A stretch of 64,000 nt of DNA from Chelatococcus sp. (GTDB lineage Bacteria > Pseudomonadota > Alphaproteobacteria > Rhizobiales > Beijerinckiaceae). This document shows positions 1-8,001 of this stretch, one piece after another. The notes beneath the pieces are model-generated. The model had not been told where the DNA came from, searched no databases, and worked only from the letters and a program-made list of their open reading frames with translations. The stretch is from assembly GCA_003248805.1 (NCBI GenBank), contig QFQY01000014.1, forward strand, positions 1 through 64,000. The letters are read 5' to 3'. Each line of letters begins with the position of its first letter. Within the stretch, counting starts at the first letter, position 1. The translations under genes and the position numbers were made by a program.

Positions 1-437
1 TCGACGACGCCCTGAACGCGACCCGCGCGGCCGTCGAAGAGGGCATCCTGCCGGGCGGCGGCGTCGCCCTGCTGCGCGCGGTCAAGGCCCTGGAGGGTCT
101 GGTGCCAGGCAATGACGACCAGCGAACCGGCATCGAGATCGTCCGCAGGGCCATCGCGGCGCCGGCTCGCCAGATCGTCGAGAATGCGGGCGGCGACGGC
201 GCGGTCGTGGTCGGAAAGCTGCTGGAGGCGTCCGACTATGCTTGGGGTTACGATGCCCAGACCGGCGAGTATGGCGACATGGTCAAGGCCGGCATCATCG
301 ACCCGACCAAGGTCGTGCGCACGGCGATCCAGGACGCGGCCTCGGTCGCCGGCCTGCTGATCACCACCGAGGCGATGATCGCCGAGTTGCCGAAGAAGGA
401 CGCCCCGGCGATGCCTGCCGGCGGCATGGACTACTGA
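1..437 (+). CDS. groEL: Chaperonin GroEL, C-terminal part (5' end outside window)
   Basis: The reading frame is already open at base 3 and continues to the TGA at 435-437. It encodes the last ~144 residues of a Hsp60 chaperonin, the ATP-driven cytosolic folding chamber that works with GroES. Family landmarks visible are the EEGI-PGGG stretch near the start, the EDxG-equivalent AxQIVENAG segment, the Y-G-x-x-A-x-x-G-x-Y-x-D-M region and IIDP-K-VxR-A-x-Q-AAS near the end. The C-terminus is a short GGMDY tail with no long GGM repeat, as in many alphaproteobacterial copies. Because only the C-terminus is present, it cannot be told which groEL paralogue this is; rhizobial genomes often carry several. 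Confidence 0.97.
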   Translation, partial: DDALNATRAAVEEGILPGGGVALLRAVKALEGLVPGNDDQRTGIEIVRRAIAAPARQIVENAGGDGAVVVGKLLEASDYAWGYDAQTGEYGDMVKAGIIDPTKVVRTAIQDAASVAGLLITTEAMIAELPKKDAPAMPAGGMDY

Positions 438-443
438 GGCTGC

Positions 444-472
444 GAGGGCGCCGCGGCCGATGCGGCGCCCTC
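444..472 (+). terminator. Hairpin after groEL, probable terminator
   Basis: Perfect 11-bp GC-rich inverted repeat (GAGGGCGCCGC, 444-454, and its complement at 462-472) with a 7-nt loop, seven bases after the groEL stop. It is followed by TTCG and not by a run of T, so it may be a weak intrinsic terminator or an mRNA 3'-end stabiliser. Confidence 0.6.
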
Positions 473-508
473 TTCGACCGACCCGACCACGGGCATGACG
501 GGGAAGCC

Positions 509-724
509 ATGCCGTTTTCATCGTTGACCGATCCTGTCGATCTGGCCCGCGCCGAGGCCGCGCTCGAAAAGGCATGGGCCGGCATCGAGCCTTCGCTGCC
601 TCCCGGTTCCGGCGAGCGGGAGCGCGAGAATCTCGCCTATGTCGTTGCGTCTCTGGCGCATCTCGCGCTGGACGAGGACGACCTCGCCCGACGCGCGCTC
701 GCCCGTTACAACGAGAAGACGTAG
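509..724 (+). CDS. Small acidic hypothetical protein (71 aa)
   Basis: An ATG at 509 opens a 71-residue frame ending at 724. The same frame is open further upstream, but that stretch overlaps the end of groEL and its hairpin, and its composition is that of a shadow frame, so 509 is the chosen start. The upstream GACGGGGAAG provides a purine-rich ribosome-binding site. The product is probably cytosolic and helical, with an Ala/Glu/Asp-rich C-terminal half (DEDDLARRALARY) and no signal peptide or transmembrane segment. It lies 71 bases behind groEL, beyond the hairpin, and is followed by the palindromic repeat. I do not recognise the family and assign no function. Confidence 0.6.
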   Translation: MPFSSLTDPVDLARAEAALEKAWAGIEPSLPPGSGERERENLAYVVASLAHLALDEDDLARRALARYNEKT

Positions 725-734
725 CCGCGCGGCC

Positions 735-838
735 TAGAGCATCGGATCGAATATCGCATTCGGTCCGATGCTCTACACCTTTGATTCTGCATCGGCTTTT
801 CCGAAAACCGCATTCCACTTTTCGGGCCGATGCTCTAG
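735..838 (+). repeat. Composite palindromic repeat, copy A (Rhizobiales type)
   Basis: Two adjacent imperfect palindromes. The first (735-775) starts TAGAGCATCGGA and ends TCCGATGCTCTA. The second (790-837) runs from GCATCGGCTTTTCCG to TTTTCGGGCCGATGC. They are joined by a CACCTTTGATTCT linker. The arm sequence and the CTTTTCC-GAAAACC core resemble the short palindromic elements that are common between genes of Rhizobiales. A second composite copy lies inverted at 14222-14326. It sits between the 71-aa gene and htpG, so it could fold as RNA hairpins or act as a nucleoid or processing site; it carries no coding capacity. Confidence 0.85.
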
Positions 839-911
839 CTCCGCATGCCGCCGCAGGTTATCGCTCCCTGGACCGAACGCCCGTGCTGCCCCCCTGATCC
901 GAGAAATCCGA

Positions 912-2795
912 ATGACGACGAACGCCTCAGCAGAGCACCGCAGTTTCGAAGCGGATGTGTCGCGCCTTCTGCACATGATGGTGCACTCGGTCTATTCCGA
1001 CCGGGACGTCTTCCTGCGAGAGCTGATCTCCAACGCCGCCGACGCCTGCGAGAAGCTGCGCTACGAGGCGATCGCCAGGCCGGACCTGCTCGGCGACGAG
1101 CCGAAGCTCGCCATCACCATCGCCGCCGATGCCGAGGCCGGCCGCCTCACCATCGCCGACAACGGCATCGGAATGAGCCGCGATGAGATGATCGAGGCGC
1201 TGGGCACCATCGCCCGCTCGGGCACGCGCAGCTTCATGGAGCGCGTCGCGGCGGCTGAGGGCAAGGATGGCGCCCGGCTCATCGGCCAGTTCGGCGTCGG
1301 CTTCTACTCGGCCTTCATGGTGGCGGGCCTGGTCGAGGTCGTCAGCCGTCGTGCCGGCGGCGAGGAGGCCTGGGCCTGGTCCTCGGACGGCAAGGGCGAG
1401 TTCACCGTGGCGCCGGTGGCGCTGGAGGAGGCTCCCGCACGCGGCACGCGGGTGACGCTTCACCTGCTGGACGACGCCAAATCCTATGCCGAGCGCTGGA
1501 CGCTGGAGCGCATCGTCAAGGAGCAGTCGGGCCATGTCCCGGTGCCAATCGCGCTGATCGAGAAGCCCGGGGCGGACGCGACGACCCTCGCCGACGGCGC
1601 CGCGCTCTGGACGAAGTCCCGGAGCGAGATCTCCAAGGACGAGTACGCCGATTTCTACCGGAGCGTCGCCGGACAGTATGACGAGCCGGCTGCGACGATC
1701 CATTTCCATGCGGAGGGCCGGCACGAATATACCGCGCTCGCCTTCGTGCCGGGCGCGCGCCCCTTCGATCTCTTCGATGCCGACCGGAAAGGTCGCATCA
1801 AGCTCTACGTGAAGCGCGTCTTCATCACCGACGAGGCCGAGCTGCTGCCACGCTATCTGCGCTTCGTCCGCGGCATCGTCGATACCGCCGACCTGCCGCT
1901 CAACGTGTCCCGCGAGATGATCCAGGACAGCCCGCTGCTCGGCGCGATCAAGAAGGGAGTGACCAACCGGGTGCTGGGCGACCTGACCAAGCTCGCCGAG
2001 CAGGACGTCGCCGGCTTTTCCGCGATCTGGGAGAATTTCGGCCCGGTCGTCAAGGAAGGGCTCTACGAGGATTTCGAACGGCGGGCACAGTTGCTGGGCC
2101 TGTCGCGCTTCCGCACGACCGCGTCGGGCGAGGGCTGGCGCAGCCTGAAGGACTATCTCGGCACGCTGAAGGAAAACCAGACGGCGATCTACTACATCCT
2201 CGGCGACGATTCCGACCGCATCCGGAAATCCCCCCAGCTCGAGGGCTTCCGGGCTCGCGGCATCGAGGTCCTGCTGCTGTCCGATCCGGTCGATAGTTTC
2301 TGGGTTTCGGCAGGTCTGGATTTCGAAGGCAAGCCGTTCAAGTCGGTGACGCAGGGCGCCGCCGATCTCGGTCTCATCCCTCTGCTCGATGGGGCAGCCC
2401 CCTCGTCGAACGAAACGGGCGCGGAGATCGACACTCTGCTTGCGTCGATGAAGGAGGCCTTGGCCGACGAAGTCGCGGATGTCCGTGCTTCCGACAGGCT
2501 CACCGAGAGCGCGGTCTGCCTCGTGGCGTCGGACGGCGGGCCGGACCGCCAGTTCGAGCGCCTGCTCAGCGCCGCGGGCCGCCTCGGAAGCGCGGCCAAG
2601 CCGGTTCTGGAGGTCAACCCTCGCCATCCGACGATCGTCGCCCTCGCAGCCGTCGGGGACAGCGAGCTGCGCAGGGATGTCGCTCATCTGCTCCTCGACA
2701 CCGCCCGCGTCCTGGACGGCGAGCGCCCGGTCGACACGAGCGGTTTCGCCGAACGCCTGACGCGAGTGGTCGCGCACAGCCTCGGCAAGGGCTGA
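912..2795 (+). CDS. htpG: Chaperone protein HtpG (bacterial Hsp90)
   Basis: 627-residue Hsp90-family chaperone; an ATP-dependent dimeric cytosolic foldase. The N-terminal GHKL ATPase domain shows the ELISNAADA helix, DNGIGM and GQFGVGFYSAFMV motifs. The middle domain has the conserved YVKRVFI and the NVSREM-QDSPLL loop; a C-terminal dimerisation domain follows, and the eukaryotic MEEVD tail is absent as expected. The start at 912 was chosen because the frame upstream of it runs into the palindromic repeat and lacks Hsp90 similarity, while MTTNASAEHRSFEADVSRLL matches a typical family N-terminus. Location beside groEL suits a stress-protein neighbourhood. No clear sigma-32 promoter is visible in the short gap after the repeat. 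Confidence 0.97.
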   Translation: MTTNASAEHRSFEADVSRLLHMMVHSVYSDRDVFLRELISNAADACEKLRYEAIARPDLLGDEPKLAITIAADAEAGRLTIADNGIGMSRDEMIEALGTIARSGTRSFMERVAAAEGKDGARLIGQFGVGFYSAFMVAGLVEVVSRRAGGEEAWAWSSDGKGEFTVAPVALEEAPARGTRVTLHLLDDAKSYAERWTLERIVKEQSGHVPVPIALIEKPGADATTLADGAALWTKSRSEISKDEYADFYRSVAGQYDEPAATIHFHAEGRHEYTALAFVPGARPFDLFDADRKGRIKLYVKRVFITDEAELLPRYLRFVRGIVDTADLPLNVSREMIQDSPLLGAIKKGVTNRVLGDLTKLAEQDVAGFSAIWENFGPVVKEGLYEDFERRAQLLGLSRFRTTASGEGWRSLKDYLGTLKENQTAIYYILGDDSDRIRKSPQLEGFRARGIEVLLLSDPVDSFWVSAGLDFEGKPFKSVTQGAADLGLIPLLDGAAPSSNETGAEIDTLLASMKEALADEVADVRASDRLTESAVCLVASDGGPDRQFERLLSAAGRLGSAAKPVLEVNPRHPTIVALAAVGDSELRRDVAHLLLDTARVLDGERPVDTSGFAERLTRVVAHSLGKG

Positions 2796-2808
2796 CCGCC
2801 GGAGCGAG

Positions 2809-2822
2809 CGAGCGCGCGCTCG
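2809..2822. terminator. Short GC palindrome between convergent htpG and araC-type gene
   Basis: CGAGCGCGCGCTCG is a perfect 14-bp palindrome lying between the ends of two convergent genes. It could act as a bidirectional terminator, but it has almost no loop and no T run, so this is tentative. Confidence 0.3.
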
Positions 2823-2877
2823 GGGTGCGGTCCGACCTCCGTACCGGGATCGGCCGGATACGGATATCGGGCGGGGG

Positions 2878-3909
2878 CTATTCTCCCGTCCGCACGGTTT
2901 CTTCGCGGCCACGGCGATAATCGCTGGGCGACTGCCCCTCCCAGCGCTGGAAAGCCCGGCTGAAATGGGCGGCATCGGAGTAGCCGAGCGTCATGGCGAT
3001 CTCCGTCACGCTCCTTTGCCGGCCACTGAGCCATGCCGTCGCCAGAGAACGCCGCCGATCGTCCAGGATCTGCTCGAAGGCGGTGCCGGAATCGTCCAGC
3101 CGGCGCTGCAAGGTGCGCGGCGACAGGCCGAGAATCCGCGCCGCCGCCGGCAGGGTCACAGGCTTGTGGGCGAGCGTCGCATCGATCATGCGGCCGATCG
3201 CGACCTTGATGTCGCCTCCCTCGGGCCGGAACGCCTTGACCTCGTCCTGTCCCGGCTGACCCGCACCCTGCTCCCCCCAGGACAAGGCCTCCATGCGCAG
3301 CGGCCGCGAGAGATCGGAGCGCTTCATGTGGATGCGTGCCGCCCCCTGGTCGCCGAAGCTGACCGGCGCCCGGAAATGGTCCTCGTAGGTTCTGCGGAGC
3401 CCCCGGCAGCCATGCGGGAAGCTGATGTGCCGCGGCGCCCAGCCATCGCCGATGAGATGGCGGAGCATCGCGATGTTGAAGGCCAGCGCGCCCTCGTGAA
3501 GCAGCCAGGATGTCTCGTCGTCCCCGACGAGGCGATGCGTCCAGACGATCTCGTCGCCACGCTTCAACAGCGTGACGGAGGCATGCGACTGCATGGTCGG
3601 CATCAGGTCGATCTGGGCCTGGAGACAGGTTTCGGGTGTCGCGCCCGTTTCCATGACGCGGCCGATGGGGCCGAGCTTTCGGGGGTCTGCGGCGCTGCCG
3701 AGCGCCAGTCCGATCTCGGCCTGTCCGAGGCAGCGCGCCGACAGCGCCAGGGCATGATGAATCTGGGAGCGGCGAACCAGCGTGGGCGAGGCGACGTCCT
3801 CGAGGCTCATGCCCGCCTGAAGCAAGATGACGTCCGGCCTGACACCCGCCGCGGCAAGATGGCCCGGCAGCATGTGTAGCAGGGCGGCGCGGGCCGCAGC
3901 GCGTGACAT
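2878..3909 (-). CDS. AraC-family transcriptional regulator with arabinose-binding-like N-domain
   Basis: 343 residues. The C-terminal ~100 residues form the double helix-turn-helix: the first helix pair at LPAAARILGLSPRTLQRRL, and the second ending in the signature VTEIAMTLGYSDAAHFSRAFQRWEGQSPSDYR. The N-terminal ~220 residues resemble the ligand-binding domain of OruR/ArgR-like AraC regulators (GxxxGPxG-like patch and LVGD-ETSWLLHE region). The start at 3909 (MSRAAARAAL) has a strong GGGGGAG site upstream; an in-frame ATG 31 codons further up gives an atypical Arg/Cys-rich extension. It lies convergent to htpG and upstream of, but not obviously divergent from, its likely targets; the adjacent sulfatase unit is on the same strand. 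Its ligand is unknown. Confidence 0.88.
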   Translation of the reverse strand: MSRAAARAALLHMLPGHLAAAGVRPDVILLQAGMSLEDVASPTLVRRSQIHHALALSARCLGQAEIGLALGSAADPRKLGPIGRVMETGATPETCLQAQIDLMPTMQSHASVTLLKRGDEIVWTHRLVGDDETSWLLHEGALAFNIAMLRHLIGDGWAPRHISFPHGCRGLRRTYEDHFRAPVSFGDQGAARIHMKRSDLSRPLRMEALSWGEQGAGQPGQDEVKAFRPEGGDIKVAIGRMIDATLAHKPVTLPAAARILGLSPRTLQRRLDDSGTAFEQILDDRRRSLATAWLSGRQRSVTEIAMTLGYSDAAHFSRAFQRWEGQSPSDYRRGREETVRTGE

Positions 3910-4054
3910 ATGGCTCCCCCTGCCCACGCCCTCACAACGGAGCCCACCTCTTCGGCGAAAGAGGGCGGACCGGCAGCATGACCGATCCGGCCGGGGATGC
4001 AATCCCTATCGCGGGATCGGCGCGTGACGGCGGTCGTGGAGCACTCGCGCCGGC

Positions 4055-5473
4055 TCAATCGCCCTGCGAGAAGAACGCGTCGTCATTGGGGAAGACCGGC
4101 GCCGGGGCGTGACGGCCGAGATAGGACTGGAAGGTCGCCTGGAAGAACAGCGACGGCTTCATCTCCTTGGCGAGGTCGTCGATGCGCTTCTGGAGCGCGG
4201 CGACGAGGGGCTGGTTCTCGGCGGCGAGGTTCTTCGTCTCGCCCGGATCCCTGGCGATGTCGTAGAGCTCGACCTTGGCCGGGAGCGTCGCCCGCCAGAA
4301 CAGCTTCCAGTCGCCCTGACGCACGGCGCCGCGGAACATCTCGACATTGTAGACGATTTCCTTGCGGGGCGAGGGAGCGCCCGCGCTGATCGTCGGCCAG
4401 ACGTCGCTGCCGTCGAGCGGCTTGGTGCCCTGGACGGCGGCGCCGGCCTGCTTCGCCAGCGTCGGCAGCATGTCGACGACATGCAGCGGCTGGTCGACCT
4501 TGCCGGGCTTGACGCGGCCGGGCCAGTTCACCAGCGCGGCCGCACGGGTGCCGCCCTCGTAGAGCGAGCCCTTGCCCTCGCGGAACGGCCCGTTATTGGC
4601 GGGCAGGTCGCCCTTGGTCTCGATCTGGCCGGCGAAGGCGGCCGATTTCACGCCGCCATTGTCGCTGTGGAAGACGACCAGCGTGTTCTCGCGCATGCCC
4701 TTCTTCTCGAGCGCCTTCAGCACCGAGGCGATCTGGTCGTCCATCGCCGCGATCATCGCCGCATAGGTGCGCCGGTTGGGATCGGCGATCGCCTTGAAGC
4801 GGTCGAGATACTCCTGCGGCGCCTGGAACGGCGTATGGGGCGCCGTGAACGCCAGGTACATGAAGAGCGGCTTGGCCGGGTCGTGCTTCTCGACATAGCG
4901 GACCGCGTCCTTGCCGAGCAGCGTGGTGACGTAGCCGGGCTCGTCGACCTTCTTGTTGTTGCGGTACCAGTCGGTGGTGCCGTGAACCTTGTGGGTGAAG
5001 TAGTCGATCTCGCCGATCAGGGCGCCATACTGGTAGTCGAAGCCGCGCTGCCTCGGCCAGAGCTTGGTGTCGCCATGGCCGAGATGCCATTTTCCGATGA
5101 TCGCGGTGTCGTATCCCGCTTCCTTGAGGATCTGCGGCAGTAGCTTCTCGTCGAGCGGAATGCCGTAATTCTGCTCCGGCAGGATGACGAAGCTCTGCAG
5201 CCCGTAGCGCATCGGGTAGCGCCCGGTCATCAGGGCCGCGCGGGTCGGCGTGCACATCGGCTGGACGTAGAACTGGTCGAGCACCGCGCCGTCTTGGGCG
5301 AGCTGGTCGATGGTCGGCGTCGCGAGATCCTTGCTCCGAAAGCCGACATCGTTCCAGCCGAGATCGTCGGCGACGATGTAGAGGATATTGGGCTTCTGCG
5401 TGGACTGCGCCATGGCTGCCGCAGGAGCGAGCAGCGCCAGCGCGACGCAGAGGGAACGGAGAGAGCGAACCAT
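4055..5473 (-). CDS. Exported Cys-type arylsulfatase family hydrolase
   Basis: 472-residue sulfatase with an N-terminal signal peptide (MVRSLRSLCVALALLAPAAAMAQ), so periplasmic. The family cleaves sulfate esters with a formylglycine made from Cys or Ser in the C/S-x-P-x-R motif; here it is C74-T-P-T-R followed by AALMTGRYP, the full signature 1. Metal ligands D36-D37 are in NILYIVADDLGWND, and further conserved His/Lys positions are in GKWHLGHGD and FHSDNGGVKSAA. It needs a formylglycine-generating enzyme, which is not in this window. It is last in a minus-strand unit with an outer-membrane barrel 23 bases upstream, suggesting joint uptake and desulfation of a sulfated compound. The substrate cannot be read from sequence. 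An upstream Arg-rich extension of the frame overlaps the barrel gene and is not real. Confidence 0.93.
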   Translation of the reverse strand: MVRSLRSLCVALALLAPAAAMAQSTQKPNILYIVADDLGWNDVGFRSKDLATPTIDQLAQDGAVLDQFYVQPMCTPTRAALMTGRYPMRYGLQSFVILPEQNYGIPLDEKLLPQILKEAGYDTAIIGKWHLGHGDTKLWPRQRGFDYQYGALIGEIDYFTHKVHGTTDWYRNNKKVDEPGYVTTLLGKDAVRYVEKHDPAKPLFMYLAFTAPHTPFQAPQEYLDRFKAIADPNRRTYAAMIAAMDDQIASVLKALEKKGMRENTLVVFHSDNGGVKSAAFAGQIETKGDLPANNGPFREGKGSLYEGGTRAAALVNWPGRVKPGKVDQPLHVVDMLPTLAKQAGAAVQGTKPLDGSDVWPTISAGAPSPRKEIVYNVEMFRGAVRQGDWKLFWRATLPAKVELYDIARDPGETKNLAAENQPLVAALQKRIDDLAKEMKPSLFFQATFQSYLGRHAPAPVFPNDDAFFSQGD

Positions 5474-5496
5474 CGGGGCGTGTCCTGTCGATGCGG

Positions 5497-6297
5497 TCAG
5501 AAGCTGGCGTTCATGCCGAGCACGGGGCCCTGCTGCAGCGCGTTGTAGACGAAGTTGCCGTTCCGGTAATCGACCTTCATCGCGCGGTAACCGGCGAAGG
5601 TCGAGATCCTGTCGGTGAAGGCGTAGCCGAGCCCGCCGAACACGTCCCATTCGTAGCGCGATCCGCCCTTGCCCGCGAAGCCGATGGCCGTGGCGTAGAA
5701 CGATTTGGCCAGGCTGACCTTCAGCCTTGCGCCGACGACGCCGTCGACCCACTGCTCACTCTCCGCGAGCTTCAGCGTCGCCGGCATGAGCTGCACGCGC
5801 AGGGTATTCTTCATCGTGAAGCCGCGGATGCCGGCGAAGCCGTCGACGGTGTAGGACGGATCGTCGATCAGCCGGTAGCCGGCGGCCGCGAGCCCGATGA
5901 ACGAGCCGCTGTCGACCTTGACGCCGGCCGGATAGCCGGCCGGGTAGACGATCTTGTTCGGTGAGATCTTCGAGGCGATGACGTCGAAGAACATCAGGTA
6001 GCGATCGTATTTGAGTTCGCCGGCGCCCATGATGCCTCCGTCGAAGTTCTTCATCACCTGATCGAAGCCGATGGAGACCTTCGCGGCCGGCAGGGGCGGC
6101 AGCGTCCGCAGCCGGCCCTCCAGACCCGTCGCCCACAGATAGGCGGCGGTCGTGAACGTCAGCGTCGGCGCGAGCGGCGCGGGTGCGACGGGTTCGAATC
6201 TGCGTGACGGGATGTCGGCTGCGAGACCGGCAGCGGGCATCGAGGCCGCGGCCAGCAGGGCGGCAGCGAGCAGCCGCCGGAATGAACGCTCGATCAT
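5497..6297 (-). CDS. Outer-membrane beta-barrel protein
   Basis: 266 residues with a cleavable signal peptide (MIERSFRRLLAAALLAAASMPAAGLAAD). The mature chain consists of alternating hydrophobic/aromatic strands, for example TFTTAAYLWATGLEGRL, YDRYLMFFDVIASKI and WDVFGGLGYAFTDRISTFAGYRAM, and ends in a C-terminal Phe (GMNASF), the usual signal for outer-membrane barrel assembly. The size suits an eight-stranded barrel. It sits in the middle of a tightly spaced minus-strand trio (small His-rich secreted protein, barrel, sulfatase), with 23-25 base gaps. A role in passage or surface display of sulfated substrate is inference from context. It could equally be a general porin-like structural protein. 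Confidence 0.82.
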   Translation of the reverse strand: MIERSFRRLLAAALLAAASMPAAGLAADIPSRRFEPVAPAPLAPTLTFTTAAYLWATGLEGRLRTLPPLPAAKVSIGFDQVMKNFDGGIMGAGELKYDRYLMFFDVIASKISPNKIVYPAGYPAGVKVDSGSFIGLAAAGYRLIDDPSYTVDGFAGIRGFTMKNTLRVQLMPATLKLAESEQWVDGVVGARLKVSLAKSFYATAIGFAGKGGSRYEWDVFGGLGYAFTDRISTFAGYRAMKVDYRNGNFVYNALQQGPVLGMNASF

Positions 6298-6322
6298 GCG
6301 ATGGGACCTTCGGGAAGGCAGG

Positions 6323-6703
6323 TCACGGCTGCTTCGGCGCGACGCAATAGTTCCAGTAGCCGCGCATCTTGCTGGAATCCGACCAGAACCAGCAGAGCTC
6401 GGGCGAAGGCGCCTTGGGTACGCTGTTGACGGCCGCGACGGTGATGACGGTGCCGATGGTGACGCCTGCGACGACCCTGCCCCAATACCAGGGGCGCACG
6501 GCGGGAACCGGGCGGACCGGCGCCACGACCACGGTACGATGGTGGTGGTGAACCGTCCGGTGGGGCGCGGGCCGGACCACACGAGGCTTCGCGTAAGGCG
6601 CGCGGACCTGCGCCTCTGCGACGCCGCCGAGAAGCGGAAAGACGAAAACCGCGCCGGCCAGGAGAGAGGCGCCGAGCGCGTTGAGCGAAGGACGAGAGAT
6701 CAT
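6323..6703 (-). CDS. Small exported His/Val-rich protein
   Basis: 126 residues. An N-terminal hydrophobic segment (SLNALGASLLAGAVFVFPLLGGVAEAQ) fits a signal peptide. The mature part begins with a basic Pro/Val/His stretch containing HHHH, followed by a second hydrophobic segment (GRVVAGVTIGTVITVAAVNSV) that may anchor it in the membrane, and ends with an aromatic CWFWSDSSKMRGYWNYC tail with two cysteines that could form a disulfide. The start at 6701-6703 was chosen because it begins the signal peptide; the frame upstream runs through the neighbouring regulator. First gene of the minus-strand unit with barrel and sulfatase. Function unknown; the His stretch may bind metal. Confidence 0.72.
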   Translation of the reverse strand: MISRPSLNALGASLLAGAVFVFPLLGGVAEAQVRAPYAKPRVVRPAPHRTVHHHHRTVVVAPVRPVPAVRPWYWGRVVAGVTIGTVITVAAVNSVPKAPSPELCWFWSDSSKMRGYWNYCVAPKQP

Positions 6704-6834
6704 CGGGAATCGGGACGGTTGGGTCTTTCGGGCTGTCGCTTCTACCCGCCGGTACGGTCGCCGACTTGCCATTTCGCGCCAAGCGGAGGCGCGGGGTGAG
6801 CGATCGGATGCCGAGCGGACACGATCCGGCGCGA

Positions 6835-7791
6835 CTACCCGTCGAGGTCGAGCGGCGCGGCGATCCGGCGCCGAACATCCACGGGGTCCGGAATGTGGCG
6901 ATACTCGATCGTCGGCAGCGTTTGCGGGGCAGCGGCCAGCGCGTCTTCGGTCCCCGATGCGTAGACGAGCACATCGGCCGCCGCGGCCAGCGACGCGACG
7001 TCGGCGATGGTCCCTGCGGCCGAATTCAGAAGCGCGGGCGAGGCCGCAAAACGGGTGACGCCCGCCTTCATGATCGGCAGGAATTCCGGGACGCGGGCGA
7101 CCAGCAGCAGGCGCGCGCCCGGCGCGAGCGCCGCGAGCGCGCTGCGTGTCTCGTCGGCGGGAACGAAGCGTATCCCGGTCACCCGGGCCCCCGGCAGAAG
7201 GCTGGCGACTTCGCGTCGCCGGTTGACGAAGGTCACGACGAGGTCGGAGGAGGCGATCCTCGACCGCGCGGCGGAATCCCGCTGGATCAGATCCAGCGTC
7301 GCCGGCTCGACGGTCGCCATGGGCCCGACCTGCTCCGCGATCAGCCGGGCATAGCGCGCCGTCGTCGGCTGGAAGAGACCGACGACCGCGATGCTCTTGC
7401 GACGGCCGTGAAGCGCCCGCGACGCGAGCCGCGCATGGATCAGCGACGCGACATCCGAGGTGCGCAGCCCGAGCGCCAATCCCCTGTCGATCAAGGCGTC
7501 GATCTGGCCATGCAGGGCGACGAAGTCTTCCTGCGCACGCAGCGGCTCGGCGCCGCTCTCGGCGACGAAGGTCCCCGAGCCGGCGCGGGTCTCGATCAGC
7601 CCGAGTCCCTTGAGATCGGCATAGGCCTGGCTCACGGTCATCGGCGCCACGCCCAGCAGCGACGCCAGGTCCCTGACCGAGGGCAGCGGCTCCCCAGGGG
7701 CCGCATCGCCGCAGGCGATCGCATATTCGATCAAGCCCTTGAGCTGCTGCCGGAGCGAAATCGGCAAGGTCCTGTCGATCGAGAAATCCAT
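6835..7791 (-). CDS. GntR-family transcriptional regulator
   Basis: 318 residues. The N-terminal ~75 residues are a canonical GntR winged helix (LRQQLKGLIEYAIACGDAAPGEPLPSVRDLASLLGVAPMTVSQAYADLKGLGLIETRAGSGTFV-type layout). The rest, ~230 residues, looks like an alpha/beta effector domain (KSIAVVGLFQ, DLVVTFVNR, ARLLLVARV) resembling neither the FCD nor the UTRA type. It is transcribed away from a Dpp-type importer operon, with a perfect GTACCATGGTAC palindrome in the shared gap that would suit a GntR operator. It probably senses the substrate of that importer or a product of the amidohydrolase. Confidence 0.88.
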   Translation of the reverse strand: MDFSIDRTLPISLRQQLKGLIEYAIACGDAAPGEPLPSVRDLASLLGVAPMTVSQAYADLKGLGLIETRAGSGTFVAESGAEPLRAQEDFVALHGQIDALIDRGLALGLRTSDVASLIHARLASRALHGRRKSIAVVGLFQPTTARYARLIAEQVGPMATVEPATLDLIQRDSAARSRIASSDLVVTFVNRRREVASLLPGARVTGIRFVPADETRSALAALAPGARLLLVARVPEFLPIMKAGVTRFAASPALLNSAAGTIADVASLAAAADVLVYASGTEDALAAAPQTLPTIEYRHIPDPVDVRRRIAAPLDLDG

Positions 7792-7915
7792 CCATCGCCT
7801 TTCGACATGTGCCGCCGCGCGAGCCTGCTGCGGCTCGTTGGATCGTCCAGGCCCAGACGGATTTCGTCCCGCATGGAACTGATTGACGGGCGCGCACTCT
7901 CATGGGAGTGTTACA

Positions 7916-7927
7916 GTACCATGGTAC
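7916..7927. promoter_or_regulatory. Candidate GntR operator
   Basis: GTACCATGGTAC is a perfect 12-bp palindrome within the 210-base gap between the GntR gene and the importer operon, flanked by the near-symmetric ACA...AGT bases. GntR-family sites commonly have GT-Nx-AC symmetry, which this matches. It lies 74 bases upstream of the importer's first start codon. Binding by this regulator is inference. Confidence 0.55.
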
Positions 7928-8001
7928 AGTTCGGAGCCAGCGGGTCAGCCCCGACCTTCGCCGCATCCCTGTCCTCGACACTGGGCGGGATGGGCTGAAC
8001 C

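Noticed and set aside
768..911. In-frame 48-codon N-terminal extension of HtpG
   Set aside because: It is translated from the palindromic repeat and has no Hsp90 similarity; the ATG at 912 gives the normal N-terminus.
927..2975. 682-codon open frame on the minus strand opposite htpG
   Set aside because: Typical high-GC antisense shadow; the plus strand encodes an unmistakable HtpG over the same bases and the minus product is Arg/Gly/Asp-rich with no family pattern.
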